From Beduini massiliensis (GTDB taxonomy: Bacteria > Bacillota_I > Bacilli_A > Erysipelotrichales > Coprobacillaceae), in NCBI RefSeq assembly GCF_000829905.1, contig NZ_CDPP01000006.1, forward strand, positions 62,001-126,000: 64,000 nucleotides of DNA, in the 5' to 3' direction. The translations under genes were made by a program, and so were the position numbers. Positions within the stretch are counted from its first letter, which is position 1. Each line of letters begins with the position of its first letter. Shown here one piece after another: positions 1 through 9,186 of the stretch. The notes beneath the pieces were generated by a model. The model was given only the letters and a program-made list of their open reading frames with translations. It had not been told where the DNA came from and made no database searches.

Positions 1-802
1 ATTACTAATTGGGGCTGAAGGGAGCGAGATGATTTACCAAAACGCCACCATTGTTGGAGTTTATTATGGTTTATTTCCTGATGCAGCAACTTCTTGTATT
101 TTATTAATCATTCCACTAGCATTTATATTTAATAAAATTAAATTTAATTATAAAGATTGTATAATGGTATTTATGATTTTCATTTGTTTGATGATAACAT
201 CAAAAAGAGGACCATTTATTTTTGCTTTTTTTACATCATTATTTTTGTTTTGTCATGATGAAAATAATAAGTTTAATAAAAAAAGGCTATTGATTATATG
301 TATAGGTTTATTATTTTTTATGGGAACTTTAATTTATATATTCCCCTATTTGGATAAGGATGTTGGTTTAGGAAGATTAATGAATACGGTATTAAATATA
401 TCTAATTCAGATATGAATATTACGAGTGGACGTTCTAATTTATCAAATTTTGCTTTGAATATTTTTTATGATCACAAATTATTGGGAGTTGGGTGGGGGC
501 AATTCTCAAAACTTTATTTTCTATCTACGTATCGTAATGTTCTAAATGTCCATAATGTTTATATACAACTTTTGTGTGAAACAGGCATATTTGGTACAAT
601 ATTTATCTTATCACCATTTCTAATATCACTTGTTTTATTAATGAAGGATACTACACTTATTTTATTTAAAAGAGGTGCATTATTTATTTTGATATTTAAT
701 TTATTTTATATGTTTAGTGGATGTCTTTTTGATATGCCATTATATTATTTCAGTTTGTTATTGTTTCTGTATTTTCCCATTGCAAGGAGTGAAACAGTAT
801 GA
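1..802 (+). CDS. O-antigen/capsule polymerase (Wzy-like), 5'-truncated by the window edge
   Basis: This is the C-terminal part of a multi-pass membrane protein of the Wzy polymerase/O-antigen ligase type, which links oligosaccharide repeat units outside the membrane. The frame is open to base 2, and the first Met (base 29) lies inside a hydrophobic stretch, so the gene starts upstream of the window. Visible are about seven hydrophobic segments and a loop ending near HKLLGVGWGQF, followed by VHNVYIQLLCETG. The pattern 'G.G...H N.Y...L.E.G' is typical of the periplasmic loop and flanking helix of these enzymes. It overlaps the next gene by ATGA, so the two are probably translationally coupled. 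Wzy function is inferred from topology, motif and neighbours. Confidence 0.75.
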   Translation, partial: LLIGAEGSEMIYQNATIVGVYYGLFPDAATSCILLIIPLAFIFNKIKFNYKDCIMVFMIFICLMITSKRGPFIFAFFTSLFLFCHDENNKFNKKRLLIICIGLLFFMGTLIYIFPYLDKDVGLGRLMNTVLNISNSDMNITSGRSNLSNFALNIFYDHKLLGVGWGQFSKLYFLSTYRNVLNVHNVYIQLLCETGIFGTIFILSPFLISLVLLMKDTTLILFKRGALFILIFNLFYMFSGCLFDMPLYYFSLLLFLYFPIARSETV

Positions 803-1839
803 TTTCAAAAAAATTAAGTAAAACACTATTATCTATAAATATAATCTTCGCTCTTATGATTGTTTATATGCATGCGACTAATATTAAAATATACGATTAT
901 AATACAAGTAGGTTTGGATCCTTATTTAATACATTTCAAATAATTATGTCAAAAGATATATTAGCAGTGTGCGTACCGGGTTTTTTTATTATTTCTGCCT
1001 ACTTATTTTACATAAACTTAGAATTTAATACTATTAAAACAAAAATTTTCAAAAGAATAAAAACAATCTTTGTTCCTTATTTAATTTGGAATACAATAGC
1101 ATTGTTATATTTTTTTATTATTTCAAACTTATTTAGTAATTTAATGAATATGAATAAAATTGAACTAACATTTCAAACCCTATTTTCTGGGATTTTTTTA
1201 TTTCAGTATTCTCCAGTTAATTGGTTTATATACCAATTAATCATTTTCATTTTACTATCGCCAATATTATATGTTGTATGTTCAAACAAAAAAAGTTGTA
1301 TTATATCGATGATAATAATTAGTATACTTGTTTTGTTTAATTATAATAATAGTTTTATAAGTACATCTTCTTTTATGCCTTGTCTAAGAATTGATTCACT
1401 ACTGTATTATGTTTTTGGTATATATATGGCAAAACACAATAATATACTGGAAAATATTGAACAAAATTTTTCTATGTATAAAGCCTGTGCTATATTTTTG
1501 ATCTCTCAAATTATTATTTATGTTGATTACTTAAGTCAATATAATCTGTTTTTTATTGGGGTAATATTATATTTTATAGCATTAATTAGATTTTTTTACG
1601 GTAAATATTGGAAATTTTTAGATAAATCTTTTACATCTTTTTTTGTTTTTCAAATACATGGGTTTATTTTAGAACCAATTGAAAAAATTATATTTTTAGT
1701 GTTTGGAAATAGAATTGTTTTTGGTGTATTAGATTATTTTATTGCGCCAATTATTTGCCTTATTTTCATTTATATTATTACAATAATAATGAAAAAATAT
1801 ACTCCAGGTTTTTATAAATTGCTAGTAGGAGGTCGTTAA
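799..1839 (+). CDS. membrane acyltransferase, acyltransferase-3 (OafA/WecH) family
   Basis: A 346-residue integral membrane protein with about ten hydrophobic segments, resembling acyltransferase family 3, which O-acetylates surface sugars using cytoplasmic acyl-CoA. Family signs are an early His (MIVYMHAT, about residue 25), the segment FFIISAYLFY (about residue 63), a basic stretch before FVPYLIWN, and WFIYQLIIFILLSPIL near residue 135. The start ATG overlaps the wzy stop as ATGA and has AAGGAG about nine bases upstream. A second acyltransferase follows three bases downstream, so the polymer is probably modified at more than one position. The acceptor sugar cannot be told from sequence. Confidence 0.75.
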   Translation: MISKKLSKTLLSINIIFALMIVYMHATNIKIYDYNTSRFGSLFNTFQIIMSKDILAVCVPGFFIISAYLFYINLEFNTIKTKIFKRIKTIFVPYLIWNTIALLYFFIISNLFSNLMNMNKIELTFQTLFSGIFLFQYSPVNWFIYQLIIFILLSPILYVVCSNKKSCIISMIIISILVLFNYNNSFISTSSFMPCLRIDSLLYYVFGIYMAKHNNILENIEQNFSMYKACAIFLISQIIIYVDYLSQYNLFFIGVILYFIALIRFFYGKYWKFLDKSFTSFFVFQIHGFILEPIEKIIFLVFGNRIVFGVLDYFIAPIICLIFIYIITIIMKKYTPGFYKLLVGGR

Positions 1840-1842
1840 GAT

Positions 1843-2847
1843 ATGTTAATGAGAAGAAGTGAAAATTATATAGATTTTTTAAAAGGGAATTTAGTTCTTT
1901 TTGTTATATTAGGCCATTGTATGCTATTTGGTTTTACAAATACTATTACATCAGAATACACTGTAGAAAGCAATTACTTGTTTAGATTTATATATAGTTT
2001 TCATATGCCATTGTTCATGCTTATTAGTGGTTATTTTACATTTAACAGTATAAAAAAGAAGAGTTTTAAAGAAATTATTAAAATAAGATTTAACCAACTA
2101 ATATTCCCCCTATTGTTGCTATCAATAATAACCTCATTAAATAATCAAGATTTTTTAAATATGGTTATTTATAAATTTTTTACTAATTTTTGGTTTGGAT
2201 GGGCTATTTTTTATTATACTATATTAGTTTACATAGTTGAAAAAAATAATATAAAGATTCTATATTTAGTTTTTTTTGTTTTACTAATTTTTATTCAAAT
2301 TCCTAATAGTATGGTGTTCAAGTTTGAATTAATATTTTTTTTGGTAGGATTTTATATAAGAAAAAATAAAATAGACTTTAAAAATTATTTGTATAAACTT
2401 GATGAAAAAAAATACTTTATAATACTTATTATTTTAATATTGACTACTTTTTTATATACAGAAAAAATGCCGATTCATATAACTGGAGTATTTGATGCTT
2501 TAACATTTGATAACATTCAAATAAATATTACAAGATGGTTACTTGGTTTAATAAATAGTTATTTTGTTGCATTGTTAATAAAATATGTTTATAAGGTTAT
2601 TCCTCCATTTTTAAAAAAAATATTCTCACTTCTAGGTCAAAATTCTTATGAATTATATATTATTCATTGTTATCTAGTTCAAGGCATTTTAAAGAAATTA
2701 GCAATTATTTTAGGATTAAAATTTAACTATTTTATGTTATTTATTGAATTTATAATTATATCTTTATTTAGCATTTTAATTCTTTTTATCCTAAAAAACA
2801 TAATAAAATGGTTGAAGTTAACATATAAAAAGTGTTACATTAAGTAA
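1843..2847 (+). CDS. membrane acyltransferase (acyltransferase-3 / fucose O-acetylase-like)
   Basis: A 334-residue polytopic membrane protein. YIDFLKGNLVLFVILGHC near the N-terminus and FIYSFHMPLFMLISGYF near residue 50 match the R/K..D..K/R....I..GH and FHMPLF..SG patterns of acyltransferase-3 proteins, especially the fucose-4-O-acetylase/OatWY type. The conserved His is in GHC. GGAGG lies nine bases before ATG 1843, inside the end of the previous gene; ATG 1849 is an in-frame alternative. It probably adds acetyl groups to the polysaccharide made by this locus. The substrate is unknown. Confidence 0.75.
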   Translation: MLMRRSENYIDFLKGNLVLFVILGHCMLFGFTNTITSEYTVESNYLFRFIYSFHMPLFMLISGYFTFNSIKKKSFKEIIKIRFNQLIFPLLLLSIITSLNNQDFLNMVIYKFFTNFWFGWAIFYYTILVYIVEKNNIKILYLVFFVLLIFIQIPNSMVFKFELIFFLVGFYIRKNKIDFKNYLYKLDEKKYFIILIILILTTFLYTEKMPIHITGVFDALTFDNIQINITRWLLGLINSYFVALLIKYVYKVIPPFLKKIFSLLGQNSYELYIIHCYLVQGILKKLAIILGLKFNYFMLFIEFIIISLFSILILFILKNIIKWLKLTYKKCYIK

Positions 2848-3183
2848 TTTTAAAATTGATTGATTTCTTTCATGGCAGCAGGACTAAATAGAATATCTTA
2901 AGAGCTTAATTATTTAAAGAATTGAATAATTTTGAACTGAGGAGTAAATAAGTTTATATATTTATTTAAAGATAATATTCTATTAAAAAACTTTTTAATT
3001 TGATTAATACCATGACTTTTATTAACTTATCTTAATTTAATAATTTTTAAATTTATACAGAATGAGGAGTTATAGTTAACAACGCATAAATACTTGGTTA
3101 CATTGTAAGACTAGAATTTGACATACTATTTTGTCAATAAGACATAACAGGTAATAAAAAAATATAATGGGAGTTAAACTAAA
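2848..3183. other. AT-rich spacer with a possible promoter/operator
   Basis: No coding frame is convincing here. Near the right end, TTGACA at 3118-3123 and TGTCAA at 3132-3137 form a perfect 6-bp inverted repeat with an 8-bp spacer. The left half could also serve as a -35 box, but no good -10 box stands at the right distance. The next gene may therefore have its own regulated promoter. This is inference. Confidence 0.3.
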
Positions 3184-4245
3184 ATGAATAAAAAATACCA
3201 AACAGTTATTATTAAAACAAAAGATATATTTCTAGATAAAATAAATAAAAAACAATTATTAAAAATAAAAATAAAACATTTATTAATATTTCTTCTACGT
3301 CATAGAAAAAGTTATTATAGTCTTTACGGTTGGCGAATTTCATTGTTGGCTTTGGCACTTTTGGAATCTTACGAAATTAATCATAGAAAAGATTTATTAA
3401 ATATTGTAGAAAAGTATTGCTTAAATTTTGTGAAAAAGCCTGATTTAAAGGTTATAGATTGTGTTATTGTCGGAGAAGTTTTATTCAAACTAAAAGAAAT
3501 AAAAAATACTAATTTATACGATAATACTTTACATATTATTTACGACTATATAAGGCTTTTTCCAACTGATAAAGAAGGAAGCAAGTTATATAGAATCACA
3601 GATAGCAATAAAATTTTTGCTGATACTATAGGAATGATTTGTCCGTTTCTTATGATGTATTCACATCAATTTAATATTTCTGAGGCTGAAGATATTGCTA
3701 TCACTCAAATTGACAATTTTATTAACAATGGTCTTGATGATAATTCGGGATTGTTTTATCACGGATATAACAAAAGTGAAAATATTGCCTATGGAGTTAT
3801 AGGATGGGGTAGAGCTGAAGGATGGGTACTTAGAGGTATTACAACAGCTTTGGAGTATATGCAAAATAAAAATAAAAAAATGGAGTATATACTATTTTTA
3901 AATCAACATTATGAAAATATAATGAAATATAAAATTGAGGATAGATTTTTCAGCTGGCAACTACCTTGTACAAAAGGTCATGTTGACACGTCTACTATGA
4001 GTATGATTTTAAAATCGATGTTGGTCTTTTCAAAGACATCAAGTTATTCTATAGATTCAAGACTCATAGATGGATTGCTAGCTATGGCGAATGAAAAAGG
4101 CGAAGTTTTATCTTGCTCTGCTGAGTGCCATGGTTTATCAGAGTACCCCCAAGTGTTTGGTACTTTTGATTTTGGACAATCATTTTATTTATTATTCTTT
4201 AACGAATTAATTATTAGTGAAAGTTGGAATATTAATGGAAAGTAG
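3184..4245 (+). CDS. GH88/GH105-like unsaturated uronyl hydrolase family protein
   Basis: A 353-residue cytosolic protein with no signal peptide or membrane segment, resembling the alpha6/alpha6-barrel family of unsaturated glucuronyl and rhamnogalacturonyl hydrolases (UGL, YteR/YesR). Visible family-like elements are FADTIGMICPFLMMY, with Asp147 in the place of the catalytic Asp; YHGY near 192; WGRAEGWVLRGI at 208-219; and VDTSTMSM near 268. These enzymes normally remove unsaturated uronic acids left by polysaccharide lyases, so finding one inside a polysaccharide assembly locus is unusual. It may trim or recycle polymer, or have a changed role. GGGAG precedes the ATG. Fold assignment is fairly firm; substrate and activity are not known. 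Confidence 0.65.
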   Translation: MNKKYQTVIIKTKDIFLDKINKKQLLKIKIKHLLIFLLRHRKSYYSLYGWRISLLALALLESYEINHRKDLLNIVEKYCLNFVKKPDLKVIDCVIVGEVLFKLKEIKNTNLYDNTLHIIYDYIRLFPTDKEGSKLYRITDSNKIFADTIGMICPFLMMYSHQFNISEAEDIAITQIDNFINNGLDDNSGLFYHGYNKSENIAYGVIGWGRAEGWVLRGITTALEYMQNKNKKMEYILFLNQHYENIMKYKIEDRFFSWQLPCTKGHVDTSTMSMILKSMLVFSKTSSYSIDSRLIDGLLAMANEKGEVLSCSAECHGLSEYPQVFGTFDFGQSFYLLFFNELIISESWNINGK

Positions 4246-5749
4246 ATTTCATAATACAATAAAAAATAGTTTATTTGGTTTTATAAATCAAGTAGTTATG
4301 TTAAGTTTGAATATCTTAAATAGGACATTATTTATTAAAATATTAGGAATAGCGTATTTAGGAGTTAATGGTTTATTTTCAGATATTCTTACAATGCTGA
4401 CCTTAACAGATTTAGGTCTGAATACTGCGATGGTCTATAGTTATTATAAACCTTTAAGCGAAAACAATGAAGTAAAATTAGCTCAATTGACCTCTTTCTA
4501 TAAAAGATTATTTCAATTAATATCAATAACAATTATAGCGCTTGGTATTATATTAATTCCATTTTTGAAGTATCTTGTAAATTTAGAAAATGGTATTAAA
4601 CACATCTATGTATATTACATTTTATTGCTAATTAATACAGCGTGTTCTTATCTTTTTATATATAAAAGTTCAATTCTTTCTGCAACACAAAAAAATTATA
4701 TTATCTCTAAAACACAAACTATTTTTTATATCATAAAACTTATTTTTCAAATAGCCATATTATTTATCACAAAAAGTTATGCTTTATATTTAATAGTACA
4801 AATAATTTGTACTATTACAACCAATATTTCATTGTCTAAAAAAGCAGAAAAGCTATATCCCTATATTAATAAAAAAACCAAAGCCTTGGGTGAAAAAGAA
4901 AAAAAAGACATATATTCAAACGTTAAATCTATGTTCTTATATAAATCAGCTCAAGTTATTTTTGGTGGAACAGATAATACATTAATATCCGTGTTAGTTG
5001 GAACTATTTGGGTTGGAATTTATTCCAATTATAATATTGTGATCAATGCAGTTAATGGTTTTATTGATATTTTATATCGCTCAGCTATAGCAAGTATTGG
5101 TAATGTTATTGCTACTAATTCGGAAGAAAAAAGATACGAAGTATTTAGATTTACACAATTATTCAGTTGTATACTAACTACTATCACAACCTGTTGTTTA
5201 ATGTTACTATTAAATGATTTTATTAGATTGTGGGTTGGTAAAGAATTTGTTTTAAATAAGTTTATATTTCTATCAATAATTTTCAATTATTACTTTAATG
5301 GTGTTATTCATCCCATATGGTCTTTTAGAGAAGCTTGCGGGTTATACATGAAAACAAAATATATTATGATTCTTGCAGCAATTATTAACATAATCCTATC
5401 TGTTATCTTAGGTATTTATTTTGGAATTACAGGGATTCTTATAGCATCATTAATAGCTCGATTAAGTACATATTTTTGGTATGAGCCTAAAATATTATTT
5501 AATGAATATTTTAACTGCTCTCAAAAGCATTTTTATTATCCCTTATTACAAAATACATTTTATACTGTCATTGTTACGTTCGTATCATATACAATAACAT
5601 CTATGTTCACTGTTAATAATTGGTTAGATTTTATAATAAAAACTATAAGTGTAGGACTATTATCAACAATAGGTACATTAATATTTTATTATAAAAATGA
5701 CACTTTTCAATTATTTATAAAAAAATATATAAATAATTATAGAAAATAA
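4235..5749 (+). CDS. polysaccharide flippase (Wzx-like, MOP superfamily)
   Basis: An integral membrane protein of about 504 residues with roughly 12-14 hydrophobic segments, of the Wzx/RfbX type that moves lipid-linked repeat units across the membrane. The N-terminus (SLFGFINQVVMLSLNILNR, then TDLGLNTAMVYSYYKPL) is typical of Gram-positive capsule flippases. The frame is open from GTG 4217, but ATG 4235 places the start closer to the conserved N-terminal helix; no strong Shine-Dalgarno decides between them. The start overlaps the end of the upstream hydrolase gene. It is the last complete gene of this locus before the IS zone, so the locus may have been cut here. Confidence 0.85.
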   Translation: MESRFHNTIKNSLFGFINQVVMLSLNILNRTLFIKILGIAYLGVNGLFSDILTMLTLTDLGLNTAMVYSYYKPLSENNEVKLAQLTSFYKRLFQLISITIIALGIILIPFLKYLVNLENGIKHIYVYYILLLINTACSYLFIYKSSILSATQKNYIISKTQTIFYIIKLIFQIAILFITKSYALYLIVQIICTITTNISLSKKAEKLYPYINKKTKALGEKEKKDIYSNVKSMFLYKSAQVIFGGTDNTLISVLVGTIWVGIYSNYNIVINAVNGFIDILYRSAIASIGNVIATNSEEKRYEVFRFTQLFSCILTTITTCCLMLLLNDFIRLWVGKEFVLNKFIFLSIIFNYYFNGVIHPIWSFREACGLYMKTKYIMILAAIINIILSVILGIYFGITGILIASLIARLSTYFWYEPKILFNEYFNCSQKHFYYPLLQNTFYTVIVTFVSYTITSMFTVNNWLDFIIKTISVGLLSTIGTLIFYYKNDTFQLFIKKYINNYRK

Positions 5750-6073
5750 ACTGTTTAATAAGATTTAAAGCTTTATCAAAGTATGTGCTTGCATATAGCC
5801 GAATTCTATTAAAATATTTACACTGCTAACTAGATCTTCAAACTCATTAGAATAACTGTTAGAAACTATATATGTATTTGGAATTGCTGAACAATTTTTT
5901 GCTTCTAAGGATAATGGATATTATTGCTTTCATTCTATTGGAATATTAATGTATATTTCATACTAATTTTAATTCTTAAGTTTTTAAAAGAAAGATTGGT
6001 TTAAAAAAGCTGATTATTGAATATTTCGGCGATTTAGAACCACTTACAATTAAATAACGGTCCATTCACAGAG
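5750..6073. other. AT-rich spacer between polysaccharide locus and IS zone
   Basis: No intact gene is seen. A short plus-strand open stretch at about 5866-5965 is interrupted by stops upstream and could be a remnant, but I cannot assign it. The stretch marks the boundary between the polysaccharide genes and the insertion-sequence remnants. Confidence 0.3.
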
Positions 6074-6133
6074 ACACCTCTTTTGGTATAAGATTGCAAT
6101 GTAGGCATTGCAATCTTATACCAAAAGAGGTGT
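6074..6133 (+). promoter_or_regulatory. 28-bp perfect hairpin that buries the transposase ribosome binding site
   Basis: Bases 6074-6101 and 6106-6133 are perfect inverted repeats around the loop TAGG, followed by a T-rich run. The right arm contains AGAGGTG, the Shine-Dalgarno for the ATG at 6142. Transcripts entering from outside would fold and hide this site, a known way for insertion sequences to avoid activation by neighbouring promoters. It could also act as a terminator because of the following T-run. Confidence 0.75.
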
Positions 6134-6141
6134 TTTTTATT

Positions 6142-6841
6142 ATGCAAGAAATCAAGAAGATTCTTAAAAAACGTTTTAAAGGTGATGGTCAGCGTTCAAT
6201 CCCTTCAACGTTGCATATATCACGAAATAATGTCAGCAAAGTTTTTAAAGCTGCCGATAAATTCGAGTTTGCATGGGTTCAATTGCAAAATATGGATAAA
6301 TCACAAATTAGTGAAATTTTGTTTCCTGAAGAAAAGTGTGTACCAATACAAACAATGCTGGATTTTGATTATGTTCATAAGGAATTACTTAACCCAGGAA
6401 CCTCTATTAAGGACTTATGGCAGGAATATATTGAACAATGTTAAAATGCTTCATTATCACTCTACCATCGGTCAAGGTTTTTTAGAACGCTATCAGGAGC
6501 ATGTAAAGAAGAGTAATTTAACTATGCATATCCATCATAAACCAGGCGATAAAGATATGGTTGACTGGAATGGTATAACGATGAATGTGTTTGATTCGTT
6601 CACTGGTGAATAAGTAAAAGTATACCTATTTTTGGCAACATTACCATTTAGTATGTACTGTTATGTCCTGACATGTCCCAGCATGAATCAGGAAGAGTGG
6701 ATTCATTGCCATATTAATATGTATAAATATTTCGATGGAGTAACCAGATTACTTAATCCCGATAATCTTAAAACCGGGATTATTCATAACAGAAAATTTC
6801 AAATGAATATTTCGACGTTGCGAAGCTATGTTGTCCATTGA
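6142..6841 (+). pseudogene. IS21-family istA transposase, broken remnant
   Basis: The first frame (6142-6444) has the N-terminal helix-turn-helix region of IstA and ends at DLWQEYIEQC. The reading then continues in another frame (KSNLTMHIHHKPGDKDMVDWNG, with the typical DW motif of the catalytic core), meets a stop at 6611-6613, and continues to 6841 (NQEEWIHCHINMYKYFDGV). At least one frameshift, one nonsense codon and loss of the C-terminal half make it inactive. It aligns by eye with the better-preserved istA copy at 9665-11163. The long hairpin just upstream belongs to this element's leader. Confidence 0.8.
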
Positions 6842-6912
6842 TTTAGAGCCAGCCAATTCCACTTAAGAGAGCCACCTTGACCGAGAATGAGATCCAGTTC
6901 ATAAGAACAGGC

Positions 6913-7248
6913 TCATAATCGTTCTTTGATTTTTGAATAATCTTCTCTCATTAATGATCCCTGCAAAAGTATGCTATAAGAACTGTTAAAGTTCTATCTA
7001 AAATTGCATCTGCTCCCAATCTTTCACCCAATCGCTGATACCATCCTTCAGGTGATCACTGAGTACATAGAATTGTTGAGTGTTTATTATATCTAGATTC
7101 CATGAATTCAAGAATATTGTTTCTTTCACTTTCATTTACTGAAGTTAATAAAAATTCATCCAGTATTAATAAATCAAATCTACTTTACTGTTCTATAAAC
7201 TTGCGATATGTTCCTTGGATTCTTGCAACATCAAAATCTGATAATAAT
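6913..7248 (-). pseudogene. IS21-family istB ATPase helper, 3' part of a decayed copy
   Basis: Reading on the minus strand from 7248 gives LLSDFDVARIQGTYRKF, DLLILDEFLLTS, NNILEFMESRYNKHSTIL and GADAILDR. After a frameshift it ends NSSYSILLQGSLMRED to a stop at 6913-6915. These are Walker-B and C-terminal segments of IstB, which helps IstA-driven transposition. In-frame stops follow FIEQ and CTQ. The 5' part is displaced to about 11437-11570 because an IS3-family element (7249-11436) sits in between. Joining the flanks with one copy of AAT gives KISELLSDFDVAR, as expected for IstB. Confidence 0.75.
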
Positions 7249-7287
7249 TGAACCGCCCCTGTCAAGTAGACAGGTGAAATAATTAAA
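7249..7287. repeat. terminal inverted repeat (orfB end) of the IS3-family element
   Basis: The sequence begins TGAACCGCCC, then CTGTCAAGTAGACAG, and matches the reverse complement of 11398-11436 with a few mismatches. TG at the tip and AAT just outside (7246-7248) fit IS3-family ends and a 3-bp target duplication. Confidence 0.75.
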
Positions 7288-7330
7288 ATTATTGTTGTTG
7301 AAGTTGTCGAGCTGACAACTTCATTTTTCT

Positions 7331-8239
7331 TTATGTAGCTAATGTTGTGCTGCTTATGTAATGTTCTAATTTATATTTTTTTATTCTTTTATTTTCAGGT
7401 ATGGGATATTGATTTGGTGTTTGTAAAGATAACGCTTCACTTCTGACTTCATAGGGGGTCTTAACTCCAAATCTTCTCTGATATCTTTCATACATGTAAT
7501 AGTCTATCCACTCATCTATAGCTTTAATAAGCTCATCTTTTGTATTGTAATGTTTTCCGTAATGATACATCTCACATTTCATGATTCCCCAGAACCCTTC
7601 CATTGGTCCGTTATCTATGCAAAAGTGTACTCTTGACATGCTTTGTGTCATTCCATATGCCTTCATCATCTTTATAAAAACTGGTCTTGTATATTGAAAA
7701 CCGCCATCACTGTGGAATAAAGGATGGGCATTGGGATTGTCTTTAACTGCCTTATCAAATGTATTAAAGACAAGTGGGTTATTATTGTGCTCACCCACTT
7801 CATAACTGACAACTGTTCTGTCATAAAGATCAAGAAAGATACTTAGATAGAGCTTATATTCATTATGTGGACCATATTTGAATTCAGTGACATCCGTCAC
7901 CCATTTTTCATTTGGTCTAGAGGCATTGAAATCTCGGTTGAGATTATTCTTGGCTGTGTTGTTGTGTTTTCTGACTGTGCAGCTTCTTTGTTTAGGGCGA
8001 ATAATACTATGAATCCCTACTATTCTCATCATCTTATAGATACGTTTATCACTGTAATTCTTATTATAATCTCTATTGATTCTGTCAGCCATCATACGAT
8101 AACCTAGTAATCCGTTATATTTTTTATGATATTCTCTGATCCATTTAGCTATTTCTTCATTTTCTTTATCTACTGCACTTTTTTCATGTTGTCGCCATTT
8201 ATAGTAGTTTGCACGTTTTACACCTAGTATTCTGCACAT
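7331..8239 (-). CDS. IS3-family transposase OrfB (DDE integrase core)
   Basis: A 302-residue rve-type integrase that cuts and joins DNA for the IS3-family element. The catalytic triad is visible: Asp in WVTDVTEF, Asp in LFHSDGGFQYT, and Glu in NGPMEGFWG. The N-terminus YYKWRQ and the C-terminus TPYEVRSEAL are typical. The frame stays open upstream to about 8330 (EYETIKEISEERIDKE), overlapping orfA in the -1 phase, so the active OrfAB fusion would be made by programmed frameshifting as in other IS3 elements. The core looks intact, so any loss of activity lies in orfA. Confidence 0.9.
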   Translation of the reverse strand: MCRILGVKRANYYKWRQHEKSAVDKENEEIAKWIREYHKKYNGLLGYRMMADRINRDYNKNYSDKRIYKMMRIVGIHSIIRPKQRSCTVRKHNNTAKNNLNRDFNASRPNEKWVTDVTEFKYGPHNEYKLYLSIFLDLYDRTVVSYEVGEHNNNPLVFNTFDKAVKDNPNAHPLFHSDGGFQYTRPVFIKMMKAYGMTQSMSRVHFCIDNGPMEGFWGIMKCEMYHYGKHYNTKDELIKAIDEWIDYYMYERYQRRFGVKTPYEVRSEALSLQTPNQYPIPENKRIKKYKLEHYISSTTLAT

Positions 8240-8268
8240 GAGTGATATAGTGGCTGTCCTTTCTTTAT

Positions 8269-9186
8269 CTATCCTTTCTTCACTAATTTCTTTGATGGTT
8301 TCATATTCTGCTTCATATTTACTTGTTCGATAGACCTCCTCCTTTCGATCTCGTCTAACTTTTTTAGAAGTCTAAGCTCCAGTTGTGCCATTTCAAGTTC
8401 ATGCTCCTTCTGCTTCAGCTGACGCTTTAATAATGTCACTTCATCCACTTCTTCATCCGGTTTATGTCGTCCACGTTTGTCACCTAAACCTTCTTCTCCT
8501 TTTTCCTTGTACTTCTTAACCCAGTTAAAGACATTCGCGTAAGTGGTTTCGAATACCTTAGCCGTTGTCTTATAATCCATATCATGTTCAAGACAGTACT
8601 TTACGATTTCAATACGTTCTTCCTTATTGACTTTTCTGCTTTTAGCCATATAGATATTTTCTCCTCCAGGAATATAATCTTTTAGTTCTCTATGACTATT
8701 ATACAATTTCACCCAATTTTTTATAGGACTAGCTGATGAAATATGATATTTTATTGCCAAGTCCTCATAGGATTCTCCACCATTGAGATAATCCAATACA
8801 ACCTGTTCTTTAAAACCCTTTGTATAGGCTGCATTTGTAATAGATGGATTCGATGCACTTTCACCGAATGCCAGATATTTTTTAATCCAATTACTCACAA
8901 CAGTCTTTTTTGTATTTATTTCTTTGGCTAAAGAAATAGTAGATCCCTCACCCCCTAAATATCTTTTCACAATGCTTAATTTCATAAGATAAGAATTAGC
9001 TATGACTCGATCCAGTATAGCATCTGCAACAGCTCCTCCTCCAAGATTAGTGTGCCATCCTTCCGGTAGAAACTGTGATGCGAATATTGTTGCTTTACAG
9101 TCGTATCGCAATTCTAGCAGTTCAAGTATATCAGACTGCTGTTGAGCAGTAGTTGGATTTAATAACCATTCGTCTATTATTAACAA
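8269..9186 (-). CDS. IstB-OrfA in-frame chimera (IS3 DNA-binding OrfA with an IstB tail at its N-terminus)
   Basis: Residues 1-66 are the C-terminal part of IstB (LLIIDEWLL, FLPEGWHTNLGGG, DAILDRVIANSY). From LMKLSIVKRYLGG onward the protein is a typical long IS3/IS150-type OrfA with repeated helix-turn-helix units (about 70-120, 120-170 and 175-230) and a C-terminal coiled coil that normally pairs OrfA with OrfB. The junction is near base 8988. The usual first few residues of OrfA and the last ~20 of IstB are missing, so this is a fusion made by deletion, not two adjacent genes. The first Met shown is internal to IstB, and translation could begin at M68. Confidence 0.75.
   Translation of the reverse strand: MLIIDEWLLNPTTAQQQSDILELLELRYDCKATIFASQFLPEGWHTNLGGGAVADAILDRVIANSYLMKLSIVKRYLGGEGSTISLAKEINTKKTVVSNWIKKYLAFGESASNPSITNAAYTKGFKEQVVLDYLNGGESYEDLAIKYHISSASPIKNWVKLYNSHRELKDYIPGGENIYMAKSRKVNKEERIEIVKYCLEHDMDYKTTAKVFETTYANVFNWVKKYKEKGEEGLGDKRGRHKPDEEVDEVTLLKRQLKQKEHELEMAQLELRLLKKLDEIERRRSIEQVNMKQNMKPSKKLVKKG

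Noticed and set aside
3118-3140. Promoter before the GH88/GH105-like gene from TTGACA
   Set aside because: No acceptable -10 box at 16-18 bp, so kept only as a possible operator.
7865-8107. 80-codon plus-strand frame inside orfB
   Set aside because: Antisense shadow of the transposase core.
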